A stretch of 64,000 nt of DNA from Anaerolineales bacterium UBA2395 (GCA_002343775.1 DDSH01000007.1:301152-365151); one strand, 5' to 3'. Shown: positions 54,707 to 63,546, counted from the stretch's first letter. The notes: generated by a model from the sequence alone, not told the origin. Numbers and translations: made by a program.

Positions 54707-54757
54707 GAAGGTGATTCTAAACGAGAATTTAAACAAAAGGCTTACTGCAAATGGCAC

Positions 54758-54801
54758 AAATGCGCTAATGAGGCGAATGCATTCGCCTCATTAGCGCATT
54801 T
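54758..54801. repeat. 44-bp perfect palindrome
   Basis: AAATGCGCTAATGAGGCGAATG (54758-54779, split here as one arm) is followed without any loop by its exact complement at 54780-54801. It lies 23 nt past the GNAT stop and upstream of the WecA-like gene. On either strand it would form a 22-bp stem without a T-run. It might be a terminator-like element, a protein-binding site or a dispersed repeat. Confidence 0.85.
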
Positions 54802-54823
54802 GAAATATTATTGTAAAGAATAC

Positions 54824-55246
54824 CTACAAATCCTTCGTCATAAAATATCGCTGAAATCCCTTCGGGAAATCCTGCAACTCGCCATAGACGCGATAACCTT
54901 GCTTCTTGTAAAACTCTGGCGCTTGGAAACTGAAGGTATCCAGATACACGTGCTCCGCTCCGTGCTTCCTGGCTTCATCTTCTGCGAGCGCCAGCAGACG
55001 AGCGCCATAGCCTTTGCGGCGCAGCTCTGGTCGCAGCCACATCAGGTCAATGTACAGCCAGTTCCAGTATGCCAGAGCGATGACTCCACCCGCGACCTTC
55101 TCTTCTGGATCATACACGACAAAACAAATCCGCCTGGCGTTTTCCGATCCCGCCTGCTCTTCGTTGAAGGAGTTGATCCCGCCGCCGATGGCTTCCCAAA
55201 TTGGGTCTTCGATCTTCTCAACCTGTTTGATCTGATAGTCGTCCAT
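54824..55246 (-). CDS. GNAT-family N-acetyltransferase
   Basis: A 140-residue GNAT acyltransferase. The acetyl-CoA binding motif A is LRRKGYGARLLALAEDEARK, after the YWNWLYIDLMWLRPEL strand; motif B-like FYKKQGYRVYGEL is near the end. The start at 55246 follows GGAGG by 5 nt. Substrate unknown; family members acetylate antibiotics, amino sugars, peptides or proteins. Independent of the glycan cluster in orientation only by gaps, so a cell-envelope substrate is possible but not shown. Confidence 0.9.
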   Translation of the reverse strand: MDDYQIKQVEKIEDPIWEAIGGGINSFNEEQAGSENARRICFVVYDPEEKVAGGVIALAYWNWLYIDLMWLRPELRRKGYGARLLALAEDEARKHGAEHVYLDTFSFQAPEFYKKQGYRVYGELQDFPKGFQRYFMTKDL

Positions 55247-55291
55247 GTGTGCCTCCACCCTTTCATCATACACCCATCAATAGGCTGAATG

Positions 55292-56155
55292 CTATGGGAG
55301 TTTGGAAATCTCGGATCGAATCCCCTCTTCAAAACTGCGCGGACGATAGCCAAAATCCCGCTTCGCTTCTTCGTACGAGAACGACTTGTCCTCGTTGAGC
55401 CGCAGCACCTGTTCGGCTTTGATCGGCAACCGCAACCCGATCCGCTCGGTGAATTGCAATAGACGAACAATGGGCATGTAAGGCAAGTGAAGTTTCCAAA
55501 CCCGTTTACCAAGCGCAGCCGCCACCGTATCGATGACCTGATTGTAGGTCAACGGTTCTTTGCCAGCGATGTTGTAACTCCTGCCAATTGTGTCGTTGGT
55601 TTTCAAAGCAAGCAGCACGGCTTGCGCGACATCGTCCACGAAGATGGGCTGCTGCAACGACTCGCCGTCACCGAAGATGGGCATGGCAGGCGTGATACGC
55701 AGCAAACGAATCAGCCGCCACATGTTGCGGTCACGGTTACTGCCGTAGATCATGGTCGGACGCAGGATGGTGTAGTCCAGTCCGCTGGTGTGAATGGCTT
55801 CTTCGGCGGCAAGACGGATGGATTTGCTGCCCGCGTTCAACTGCGTAAAGATGGCGGTAGTGCTGACGAAGATCCCGCGCTTCACACCCGCTTCTTTCAT
55901 GGACCCGAGAATCGTGTCCGCGTGCCCAAAGCCGAGCGATGCGATGTTGACCAGGGCATCCACACCGTGCATGGCGGAAGTCAGGGATTCGGCGTCCGAT
56001 AAATCACCGGTCACCCACTCGACTGTCAGCGTGGAAAGAGGCGCGCGGTCACTGCTGGGGCGCGTCAAACACCGGACTTCGAATCCGTTCTGAAAAAGAA
56101 GCGGCACCACGCGTGAGCCGGTAAATCCAGTACCGCCTGTGACCAAAACCTTCAT
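55292..56155 (-). CDS. NAD(P)-dependent SDR / sugar epimerase-like protein
   Basis: A 287-residue extended short-chain dehydrogenase. Rossmann motif VTGGTGFTGSRVVPLL at the N-terminus and DLSDAESLTSAMHGVDALVNIAS. The usual YxxxK is replaced around LDYTILRPTMIYG, typical of the NmrA/atypical SDR group, so oxidoreductase activity is not assured. The start overlaps the GT4 gene stop as ATGA, so translation is coupled. Role in nucleotide-sugar or isoprenoid modification is an inference from the neighbours. Confidence 0.88.
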   Translation of the reverse strand: MKVLVTGGTGFTGSRVVPLLFQNGFEVRCLTRPSSDRAPLSTLTVEWVTGDLSDAESLTSAMHGVDALVNIASLGFGHADTILGSMKEAGVKRGIFVSTTAIFTQLNAGSKSIRLAAEEAIHTSGLDYTILRPTMIYGSNRDRNMWRLIRLLRITPAMPIFGDGESLQQPIFVDDVAQAVLLALKTNDTIGRSYNIAGKEPLTYNQVIDTVAAALGKRVWKLHLPYMPIVRLLQFTERIGLRLPIKAEQVLRLNEDKSFSYEEAKRDFGYRPRSFEEGIRSEISKLP

Positions 56156-57372
56156 GCGTTCACCAGCTTTGTCAGCAACACAAGAGTCTCTTCCAATTTA
56201 TCGCGCCGATCCAAATTCTTCACCAGATACTCACGCGCATTTACGCCCATCTTTTTGACCTGCGCCGGATCTTGCGAGAGTTCGAGAATTTTCTGCGCGA
56301 GCATGGCATCATCTGCCGGAGGAACGTACACGCCGCCATGAGACGACTCGATCAACTCGCGTGTGATGCCGTCAATGACGATAAGGCTGGCGCGTCCCGC
56401 CGCCATGTAGTCGAAGACCTTGTTCGGATACGTGGTGCGGAAGGCGGGAATATCCTGCAAGATGGCGAGGCACAAGTCGGCAGAGGCGACGATGAGCGGC
56501 ATGTCCTTTTTGGGGCGCGTACCCGCAAAAAGGACGTTGGTTAGATTTTTACTTTTCGCTTCAGACTCCAACCGGGTCCGTTCTTTGCCATCTCCAAACA
56601 AAACAAATCTGATTCTTTCTTCTTTCTTCAACCGTTCCGCGGCACGCAGAAGGGTATCGATATCGTTTGCCTGTCCCAACGCCCCGGCATACAAGACCAC
56701 GAATTTATCTTCGAGATTTAACTCCTTGCGAATGGACGAACCGTCAACGGATGGATTGAACATATCCACGTCGGTTCCGTAGGGGATGTAGGTGACTTTG
56801 TCCGCGGGGACGCCTTTGGCAAGCATGTATTCACGATAGGCTGGCGAGTTGACGAGGATATGCGTGGCGCGTTTGTAAAGGAACATCTCCAACCAATGGG
56901 AAAGCGCGATGATGAGCGGATTTTTCAGAACGCCCATGCTGATTCCGAACTCGGGCCACAGGTCACGCACTTCGAGCAGGAAAGGCTTACGACGTAATGC
57001 CGCCACCACCCACGCCGAAACCGCCTGAAAAATCGGGGGCGTGGTGCCCAGCACCAGGTCCACGTCTTTGAGGCGCAGGGCGGTCAAGATCGACGAGAAC
57101 ATGAAACTGAAGAAAGCAATCACTCTCCAGAAATAACTGCGGTGAATGGCGGGAAAAATGTATGACCGCAGCACACGTACGCCTTCGAAGACCTGTTCGG
57201 CAAACAGCCCCTTCCGCTCCACGGTACGCTGACCGGTCTGATAGTTCAGGTCACTGGCAACGATAACGAGTTCATGTCCGCTCTCTTTGAGGTACTTCCC
57301 CATTTCAAAATGGCGGGTGTGTCCCGGTTCTTCGGGCGAAACAAAGACTTGATTGATGAGTAGGATTTTCAT
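56152..57372 (-). CDS. Glycosyltransferase family 4 (WbuB-like)
   Basis: A 406-residue GT-B glycosyltransferase. The N-domain begins MKILLINQVFVSPEEPGHTRHFEMGKYLKE, the C-domain has YAGALGQANDIDTLLRA, FAGTRPKKDMPLIVASAD and AFRTTYPNKVFDYMAAGR with the conserved acidic E-like position. WbuB-type members add amino sugars to lipid carriers. It leads the SDR-GNAT-WecA cluster. A 186-bp gap separates it from the divergent DUF35 gene; that gap contains short GAATGATGAATG direct repeats. Confidence 0.93.
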   Translation of the reverse strand: MKILLINQVFVSPEEPGHTRHFEMGKYLKESGHELVIVASDLNYQTGQRTVERKGLFAEQVFEGVRVLRSYIFPAIHRSYFWRVIAFFSFMFSSILTALRLKDVDLVLGTTPPIFQAVSAWVVAALRRKPFLLEVRDLWPEFGISMGVLKNPLIIALSHWLEMFLYKRATHILVNSPAYREYMLAKGVPADKVTYIPYGTDVDMFNPSVDGSSIRKELNLEDKFVVLYAGALGQANDIDTLLRAAERLKKEERIRFVLFGDGKERTRLESEAKSKNLTNVLFAGTRPKKDMPLIVASADLCLAILQDIPAFRTTYPNKVFDYMAAGRASLIVIDGITRELIESSHGGVYVPPADDAMLAQKILELSQDPAQVKKMGVNAREYLVKNLDRRDKLEETLVLLTKLVNA

Positions 57373-57558
57373 GCAAAGGGGGATTATAAATGCGGAATGA
57401 TGAATGCAGAATGATGAATGGCTTGGTTAAAGCACCACTCGAAATTCTGATTTGCGAATCTTTATACTCGTTAATCTGGCTACGCGCATCGAGAGGACTC
57501 TGAGAGTCTTTGATAGTTCACCTGCATAGAATTAGGGTCGAAGAAAGGAACAACACCT

Positions 57559-57969
57559 ATGGAAATCCCTCGACACTGGCGTCTTAAGAAACAGCGATAT
57601 GGTCTTGTTGGTGAGGTCTGTCCTCACTGCGATTTCAAGATCTTCCCCCCGCGCGATGTTTGCCCGAACTGCGGCGACGAAGCCAAGGATTTATTTACGT
57701 TTAGCGGCAAAGGTGAAGTTTATTCCTACACCACTATCTACGAAGCCCCTGCCGGATACGAATCTCAGGCTCCCTACACCGTGGCGCTTGTCAAACTTGA
57801 AGAAGGACCGATGGTCACTGCCCAGTTGACCGATGTCGATAACAGCGAAGTTCAGATCGGTATGCCCGTGGAAATGGTCACTCGCAAGATGAGGAATGAC
57901 GGCGATGAGCGTGGGCTGATCGTATACGGGTATAAGTTCCGACCTCAAAATTTTGTACCCCAGCAGTAG
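57559..57969 (+). CDS. DUF35 zinc-ribbon/OB-fold protein (thiolase/HMGS partner type)
   Basis: A 136-residue protein. The rubredoxin-like zinc ribbon has Cys21, 24, 35, 38 (VCPHCDFKIFPPRDVCPNCG). The OB fold follows (TFSGKGEVYSYTTIYEAPAGYE, PYTVALVKLEEGPMVTAQL). In archaea DUF35 proteins bridge thiolase and HMG-CoA synthase to channel acetoacetyl-CoA; here those genes lie 10-13 kb away. The 3' end of the gene overlaps the antisense 3' end of a serine recombinase gene by 92 bp, suggesting that an element integrated at this spot. Confidence 0.92.
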   Translation: MEIPRHWRLKKQRYGLVGEVCPHCDFKIFPPRDVCPNCGDEAKDLFTFSGKGEVYSYTTIYEAPAGYESQAPYTVALVKLEEGPMVTAQLTDVDNSEVQIGMPVEMVTRKMRNDGDERGLIVYGYKFRPQNFVPQQ

Positions 57970-59545
57970 AGCCTCCGGACTCAGCATCTTTTCGTAGAAT
58001 ATCGAGAAGATTCAGTCGGATCTGTACAAAAAGATTTCGGTCTATATCGATATCAACACGCTCAACCAAAGTATCAACAACCCGTTTCTTAAGCACAAAA
58101 ATATCATGTTGCTCCTCAGGCGTCTGGGGAGCAACAAGTTTTAACTCCTCAACGCCGGCTCTCAGGTCAGCCAAGAATTCGACCACATTCTCCTCCCAAT
58201 TATTCAAGGCATTAATATTGATGGTTTCTCCAAGCGTGGCAAGTTCCTGCTTAAGAGTTACCTCCTGAAAGGTAAGCTGGCTCAGCTGATATTCCATGTC
58301 ATTGGTGGTAAAAGCACCTTTGCGTGCCTGGGTAATAACCCATTGCCGCTCTGTCAGTACCGCTTCCAACTGATTCTCAATTCTTATCCGATCCTGCTCC
58401 AATGTGCCCTGGCTTTCCCTGATTTGATTAACTATCTGTCGCGCCTGACCGAGCAGGTAATCAGGTTTGTCCATCGCAGCACAAACCTTTTGCCAGACAA
58501 TATCCTCCGCCTTTTTGGCGCCTATGTGCCGCGGGCAATTTGGTGAAACCTGGTCCTTATGTGATTGTCCACAATAATAGACTCGAACGGGTGTTTTTCG
58601 CCTGATCAACTCACCCTTTCTATTCCTCTTGGACTTGTTGGTTCTTGCACCCCACTTGTAATTGCAATCACAAAAAAGCTTACCGCCGATCAGGTAATCA
58701 TATTTGATGCTTCTAATCGGATGTGTCTTTTTGCTCTCCCGTACACGAAGATACCTTTCATACGTTACTGTATCAATAATGGGTTGAACCGGGATCTGGA
58801 AGGATTCACCCTTGCGAGTTTGAATCTTAATGCCATAGGCATATTCCTTGGCGGCAATCAATACTGCCTGAATACTTGACCTTGCCCATTGCATTCTCCT
58901 TGGGATGCTGCTGCCCTTTTGAGGCGCGTTCGCCGCAATCAACCGCTTGCGAATTTCCAAAATCGGCACCCCCTCCACATACCAGGCAAAGATCTGCCTG
59001 ACCCAAAATGCTTCATCCTCAACCACTTCGATGGCATCCCCAACCCGCATATAGCCGTAGCGGTCCTGCCCGGTATTTGCCTTGCCTGATTTAAGACGGG
59101 CTTTTACACCCATCGTCATGCGTTCCTTCATCCCATCCAGCTCCATTTGTGCAACCCACGCACGAAGCGGAGCAATCTTGGGATCAAAAGTTTCCCTGGC
59201 AAGCATGATCTGTATCTTGTGTTCCTGAATGGTCTCCAACACCAGAAGCATGGAACGCATACCCCGGTAAAGACGATCTTCACGCCATGCAAGAATGATG
59301 TCAAATTCACCCTTGGATGCGTCTCTAAGCATGGACAACAACCCGGGGCGGTCGGATCGCGTGCCGGATGGCTCCACCAATTTATTCCGGACACGATATT
59401 TTTCAATATCCCGATACACTCCGACTATCTTCAATCCTTGATCAGCAGCCAATTTCCGACAATCCGCTTCCTGCTCCGCCGGACTTGATTTCTCACCTTG
59501 ATGTTCAGAAGATGTGCGAACATAAATCACTGCACGTGGTTTCAT
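57878..59545 (-). CDS. Large serine recombinase, first of tandem pair
   Basis: A 555-residue large serine recombinase. Resolvase domain ~3-150 with catalytic Ser12 in VIYVRTSSEHQGEKSSPAEQE and DIILAWREDRLYRGM. The recombinase domain (~165-270) precedes a zinc-ribbon region with CDCNYKWGARTN and YYCGQSHKDQVSPNCPRHIG, then a coiled-coil segment. The C-terminus runs ~30 residues into the antisense of the DUF35 gene, where it is unlike the second recombinase. It probably mediates integration and excision of the element that follows to the right. GGAG precedes the ATG. Confidence 0.94.
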   Translation of the reverse strand: MKPRAVIYVRTSSEHQGEKSSPAEQEADCRKLAADQGLKIVGVYRDIEKYRVRNKLVEPSGTRSDRPGLLSMLRDASKGEFDIILAWREDRLYRGMRSMLLVLETIQEHKIQIMLARETFDPKIAPLRAWVAQMELDGMKERMTMGVKARLKSGKANTGQDRYGYMRVGDAIEVVEDEAFWVRQIFAWYVEGVPILEIRKRLIAANAPQKGSSIPRRMQWARSSIQAVLIAAKEYAYGIKIQTRKGESFQIPVQPIIDTVTYERYLRVRESKKTHPIRSIKYDYLIGGKLFCDCNYKWGARTNKSKRNRKGELIRRKTPVRVYYCGQSHKDQVSPNCPRHIGAKKAEDIVWQKVCAAMDKPDYLLGQARQIVNQIRESQGTLEQDRIRIENQLEAVLTERQWVITQARKGAFTTNDMEYQLSQLTFQEVTLKQELATLGETININALNNWEENVVEFLADLRAGVEELKLVAPQTPEEQHDIFVLKKRVVDTLVERVDIDIDRNLFVQIRLNLLDILRKDAESGGSTAGVQNFEVGTYTRIRSAHAHRRHSSSCE

Positions 59546-59558
59546 TGTTATCTCCAGA

Positions 59559-61265
59559 TTACATGCCCTGCATGATCCAATTGGCGCTCACCCGGATATG
59601 ACCTATCCGCGATTTGAATCCTGTTGTTCTAATGGAAGGATTTGATCGATTTCCAGTTCCGCCCGTCGGCCACTGTCCACCATTGCTGGAACTGCCGCCA
59701 TTGCCGGTTGTATTCTCCAAAATGCCCAGCAGATGCAGGCGAATCGTCACGGTGAACTGGTGATCCCGGTCAACGGAAACTTTTTCCACAAGGGTTTCAA
59801 TAATCTGGCGTTTCAACTCAACGACTCTTCGCTGTTCAGCGGGAGCTTCAGGCATGCGATGCAATGCCTGAATGCCCTCCTTCAAATCAGCAAGATATTG
59901 CTGAACCTTTCCCTCCCAATCAACCAACAATTGAGCATCAACCGCATCCTGGATGGCATTCAGTTGCTTCTTTAGGTCCACCTCTCTTATGGACATATCC
60001 ATCAAATGTTGATCCATGTCAGCCTCGGAGATAACCCCCTTCCTCGCCTGGGTGATCACCCATTGCCGGCCCACGACCAGGTTGTCCAATTCCTTCTCAA
60101 TGAGTTCCTTGTCGTTCCCGCTTATCAATGCATCCGTTTTCAACTCATCGACCAGAAGCTTCGCCTGTTCCAGGAGAAGTTCGGGGTGATTGATGGCATT
60201 GCAAACCTGCCGCCAGACATTTCGATCCGCCTCGGCGTTTTTTACGTAACGCGGACAATCAGGGGATATAAGTTCGTCGTGCTTGCAAACACAGGTGTAA
60301 TTGCCCCGGATCCTGCCGACTTCCCATTCGCCATCCCATTGATCGCGGGATGATTTCGAGATGCGAATTCCCATCTTGTAACCGCATGGACAGTACAGTA
60401 AACCCCGGATCAGAAAATCAATTTTTGGAACCTGTTGCGCCGGATGGATATAACTCTCCCTCAACTCCATGAATTTTCGATAGGTATCCATATCCAGAAT
60501 GGGAATAAGCTTCATTTGAAATTGTTCCCCTTCTCGACTCTGAGTTTTGACACCCCTGGCATAGTCGCCGGCGCCGTGCAGAATTCCCTTAAGGCTGTTG
60601 AAAGACCACGGGATTCGACGAATAGCCGTCGTATCCTTTTGAGGGGCATTTGCCGCGATCAAGCGTCTGCGCATCTCGCGCATCGAAACGCCGGCGATAT
60701 ACCAAGCAAATATCTGCTGGACCCATTTCGCCTCCTCCGGAACCACTTCGATCTGTTCCCCCACACGGCGATAGCCATACCGATCCTGACCCGAATTCGC
60801 CTTGCCAGCCTTGAGACGCGCCTTCACCCCCATCGTCATGCGTTCCTTGATATTCTCCAGTTCCACCTGGGCGAGCCAGGCTTTCAAGGGAGCCGTTGCC
60901 GGATCAAAGGTTTCCAGCGCCAGCATGATGGTCAGGTTGTGCTGTTGGATCGTTTCAAGGATCAACAGCATTGCCCGCATGCCGCGATAAAGCCTGTCCT
61001 CCCGCCATGCGAGAATGACATCGAACTGATCGTCAGCGGCATCGCGAAGCATTGCCAGCATCGCAGGGCGGTCATAGCGTGTCCCGGAGGGTTCCACCCA
61101 TTTGTTTTTGACACGATACCGTTCGGTATCGCGATATACATTGACAACCACCAGCCCCTGTTGTGCGGCAAACTTCCGGCAATCCGATTCCTGTTCGGCA
61201 GGGCTGCATTTTTCGCCCTGTTGTTCGGATGATGTACGGACATAAATCACTGCTCTTTTACCCAT
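59559..61265 (-). CDS. Large serine recombinase, second of tandem pair
   Basis: A 568-residue large serine recombinase, homologous along its length to the first but clearly diverged. VIYVRTSSEQQGEKCSPAEQE gives the catalytic Ser. It has DVILAWREDRLYRGM, GIRISKSSRDQ near the zinc-binding segment, KHDELISPDCPRY and a coiled coil. The ATG at 61265 follows GGAG by 6 nt; the longer frame starts at 61277. Spacing to the first recombinase is 13 nt, and the two could form hetero-oligomers. Paired recombinases are known from SCC elements of staphylococci. Confidence 0.94.
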   Translation of the reverse strand: MGKRAVIYVRTSSEQQGEKCSPAEQESDCRKFAAQQGLVVVNVYRDTERYRVKNKWVEPSGTRYDRPAMLAMLRDAADDQFDVILAWREDRLYRGMRAMLLILETIQQHNLTIMLALETFDPATAPLKAWLAQVELENIKERMTMGVKARLKAGKANSGQDRYGYRRVGEQIEVVPEEAKWVQQIFAWYIAGVSMREMRRRLIAANAPQKDTTAIRRIPWSFNSLKGILHGAGDYARGVKTQSREGEQFQMKLIPILDMDTYRKFMELRESYIHPAQQVPKIDFLIRGLLYCPCGYKMGIRISKSSRDQWDGEWEVGRIRGNYTCVCKHDELISPDCPRYVKNAEADRNVWRQVCNAINHPELLLEQAKLLVDELKTDALISGNDKELIEKELDNLVVGRQWVITQARKGVISEADMDQHLMDMSIREVDLKKQLNAIQDAVDAQLLVDWEGKVQQYLADLKEGIQALHRMPEAPAEQRRVVELKRQIIETLVEKVSVDRDHQFTVTIRLHLLGILENTTGNGGSSSNGGQWPTGGTGNRSNPSIRTTGFKSRIGHIRVSANWIMQGM

Positions 61266-61355
61266 AGAAAACTCCAAAAAGTTTTGTTATTTGTTTTGTT
61301 TCGATACCTGAAGGGATCATGGCTGGCTGGATCCCTTCAGGTCATTCCTGAACTG

Positions 61356-61610
61356 CTACAGTTGCAACTTGACCAATGCCTCCCGGAAAAGCTGGTCGCC
61401 CAACACCTGGGCCTGCTCCTCCCGGGTCAACCCCAATCTGGCAGTGACATCAAAAAGAAGCAGCCCAACCGAGGCGGGAACATTGATCAGGCTGTCCCCT
61501 TCCGCAGCCTGCTCCCATTCCTGGCGCAGCACGGAGAGATTTGCGAGAGTTGACGCCCGGTCTGGCATGACCACCCGGGCGGCTTTACGAGTCAAAAATT
61601 GAACATCCAT
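61356..61610 (-). CDS. 84-residue protein encoded upstream of the recombinases, unknown
   Basis: A protein with no recognised domain (start MDVQFLTRKAARVVMPDRAS, then LLLFDVTARLGLTREEQAQVLG). The second half is helical and could be a DNA-binding helical bundle. AAGGAGACAACC precedes the ATG at 61610. It is on the recombinase strand, 90 nt upstream of them, so it may be co-transcribed and act as a recombination directionality factor or regulator. That role is speculative. Confidence 0.62.
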   Translation of the reverse strand: MDVQFLTRKAARVVMPDRASTLANLSVLRQEWEQAAEGDSLINVPASVGLLLFDVTARLGLTREEQAQVLGDQLFREALVKLQL

Positions 61611-61655
61611 AGGTTGTCTCCTTGTTTGGGCGTTTCACTTCCCCCAGCCGGAAAG

Positions 61656-61690
61656 CAAAACGCCCCGATGGAATCCCACCAGGGCGTTTG
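61656..61690. repeat. CAAAACGCCC hairpin in the element leader
   Basis: CAAAACGCCC at 61656-61665 can pair with GGGCGTTTG at 61682-61690 around a 16-nt loop. It lies upstream of the 84-residue gene; on the minus strand it precedes the gene's ribosome site region by ~40 nt. It could be a terminator of upstream transcription or an attenuator. Confidence 0.5.
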
Positions 61691-61790
61691 CAGAGGCTAT
61701 AATACGAATAGCCCGCCTACCGCTGATATCGGTGGGTTGGGTCAGGGCGTGTATCGTGTTCCAGCACTTTACGCGCCCGTTATTCGGTGC

Positions 61791-61818
61791 AAATACATTT
61801 TACCAGTAAAATGTATTT
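61791..61818. promoter_or_regulatory. 12-bp inverted repeat, candidate operator
   Basis: AAATACATTTTA at 61791-61802 is mirrored by TAAAATGTATTT at 61807-61818 with CCAG between. A/T-rich spacing and position between the HTH protein gene and the recombinase unit suggest a repressor or excisionase binding site. No protein can be assigned to it. Confidence 0.5.
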
Positions 61819-61852
61819 TTAACAAGCAAACAACGGATCGTGTAAAAAGGAT

Positions 61853-62065
61853 TTATTTTTTGATCACTTTGGGACCATGCCGCCTATCGTCGGATTTTTC
61901 CGCAGTTTTCAGATAGGACAGCAGGGACTTTTTGCTGATTGCCCAGACCGGACCAAATTTATGGGCAACCACCTTCCCCGCTCGAACAATGATGCGCAGA
62001 TATTCGGCATGATAACCGCTTACTTTCGCCGCCTGTTGGATTGTCAGCCATTCGTCATCAGTCAT
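61853..62065 (-). CDS. Helix-turn-helix (excisionase/AlpA-like) protein
   Basis: A 70-residue protein with a MerR/excisionase-type winged HTH (EWLTIQQAAKVSGYHAEYLRIIVRAGKVVAHKFG) and a basic tail (DDRRHGPKVIKK). GGAG lies 8 nt upstream of the ATG. Small proteins of this sort act as excisionases or regulators in elements moved by serine or tyrosine recombinases. The neighbouring inverted repeat (61791-61818) could be its target. Confidence 0.8.
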   Translation of the reverse strand: MTDDEWLTIQQAAKVSGYHAEYLRIIVRAGKVVAHKFGPVWAISKKSLLSYLKTAEKSDDRRHGPKVIKK

Positions 62066-62177
62066 TATTTGCGCTCCAACAGGGAATTATACCTGTCGTT
62101 CACAGCGAGGGATACGCCCAGTGTATTAAATTTTCAATTGAGACAAACCATGCAAAGCCTCCAATCATTATCATTCG

Positions 62178-62375
62178 CTATTCATCGCGACGTACAACAG
62201 CCTTCTTCTTTTTTCGTGGTTGATGAACCTGCTGATCCGGTTTTGGATCCAGCGGTTCCGTCTTTTCATCCGCAGCCTGCCGGCGCAATCGAACTTTTCG
62301 ACCATACTCTGCGATTGCCCTGAACATCAGTCGCAGGGCAATGCGATCTGCATCCAATGGAGGAGTGTTTTCCAA
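62178..62375 (-). CDS. 65-residue basic protein, unknown
   Basis: A short ORF starting TTG at 62375, with GGGAGG 7 nt upstream. It is helical and positively charged at the end (PRKKKKAVVRRDE), without a recognised family. The ribosome site and position in the element leader support it; it remains unproven. Confidence 0.5.
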   Translation of the reverse strand: MENTPPLDADRIALRLMFRAIAEYGRKVRLRRQAADEKTEPLDPKPDQQVHQPRKKKKAVVRRDE

Positions 62376-62654
62376 GATCAGTCCTCCCGCATATTTATTT
62401 TCATTTTCATCATCACATTACTTCCTCTTCATTCAATGTTGTACTTCCCCACTGTTTTACAAGGCGAGAGTCAAGTTTGAGTTCAGTATGTTTGATAATT
62501 TGATTATGAAAATTCAGATCCACTGTCAAAATCAAATGCGATTAACCATCGGAGCATCTATTTCCTATAAATAATGTCCTATTTATCGAATTTCAAAAAT
62601 GTAAGCAATTTTTATCTTCTTTGTGAAATTTATCTCAGGTAGAATCCTCGCCCC
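62376..62654. other. Divergent intergenic region of the element
   Basis: This 279-bp A/T-rich gap separates two divergent gene sets. It holds the candidate box TAGAAT at 62640-62645 close to the 222-residue ORF but no convincing -35 partner. No palindrome or small gene was recognised. Confidence 0.4.
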
Positions 62655-63323
62655 ATGAAACTTTATTCCTTGATTCGAGCCAATAAATATGGTTCACCCA
62701 AAAAAATGATCCTGATTGTCCTGCTCAAGATTGCCCTCATAGGTATTTTGCTGCATATCACCTGGTCTTATGACAACCTCGAAACCGGGCTGGGCACCGC
62801 AATGGCGCAAGTCGCCATCATGTATCATGTGGTCCTGCTGATGATATTGGTCACGGTTGGAGTTGGTCTCGGTCTTTGGATCGACCAGTTGATCCGTTTG
62901 AAGAAATCCATCTTCCATCATCCGCAAAAAGGAAGCTGGACCGAGGCGTTCATGAATCTGTGGGGCTATGAATTGAAGGAAAAGGAAGTGGTGCAAATCC
63001 AAACCACTCCCCCTGAACCACAGATGATCGAACCCTTTGACCTCTTCAACATGCCGGCTCGACGCGGTCGCAAACCCACTTTTCCCCTGGAGCGCTGGCT
63101 CCCCATTGCCATGAAGTGGGAAAATCGCGACCCGATGCGCGATGCCTTCACGCTTGGGGAATTGATCGCCGAGCATCTGGGAACCAATTCAGACGGCTCC
63201 CCGATTGTCTCCGAACAAACCTACTACAGTGTCTGGCGGCAGCGCGCGATTGATGAAATCCGCCGCCGGGCAAAGGCGAAAAAGTCCGCCCGCATACAGG
63301 AGCGCGAAAAAGAAATCGCGTAA
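62655..63323 (+). CDS. 222-residue membrane protein of the integrated element, unknown
   Basis: Two predicted TM helices (MILIVLLKIALIGILLHITW; VAIMYHVVLLMILVTVGVGLGLW) are followed by a soluble domain (~90-222) of mixed basic and aromatic content: ARRGRKPTFPLERWLPIAMKWENRD, FTLGELIAEHLG and a charged helical end (RAKAKKSARIQEREKEIA). No family recognised. The RRGRKPxFP piece resembles an AT-hook-like basic tract. It opens the plus-strand cargo unit. Confidence 0.65.
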   Translation: MKLYSLIRANKYGSPKKMILIVLLKIALIGILLHITWSYDNLETGLGTAMAQVAIMYHVVLLMILVTVGVGLGLWIDQLIRLKKSIFHHPQKGSWTEAFMNLWGYELKEKEVVQIQTTPPEPQMIEPFDLFNMPARRGRKPTFPLERWLPIAMKWENRDPMRDAFTLGELIAEHLGTNSDGSPIVSEQTYYSVWRQRAIDEIRRRAKAKKSARIQEREKEIA

Positions 63324-63546
63324 GCAAGGCAACTGCAAGTTCAATTCAGGGAGGAAGCAAACTGGAACCCATACGTCAGGATATTTCCTGAAAAGCGTTT
63401 CCAATCATTTTGGATTCAAATTTTCCAAAACAATACAACCAGTCACATTGGCGATTCACGCCACTCAACCATTTAATTTTTGCATTTATGAATTTCCGTA
63501 GAATTCCCATAAATCAAACTGGGTAATTCCTTGACTCACGCCTGAT
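63324..63546. other. Gap without recognised gene
   Basis: The ~220-bp spacer before the terminator at 63547 shows no credible gene. The open frames here lack ribosome signals or family resemblance. Confidence 0.4.

Noticed and set aside
59600..59640. tRNA-like GATTTGAATCC word near the end of the second recombinase
   Set aside because: The complement resembles a TPsiC arm, but no acceptor, D or anticodon arms are present; it is inside the recombinase frame.
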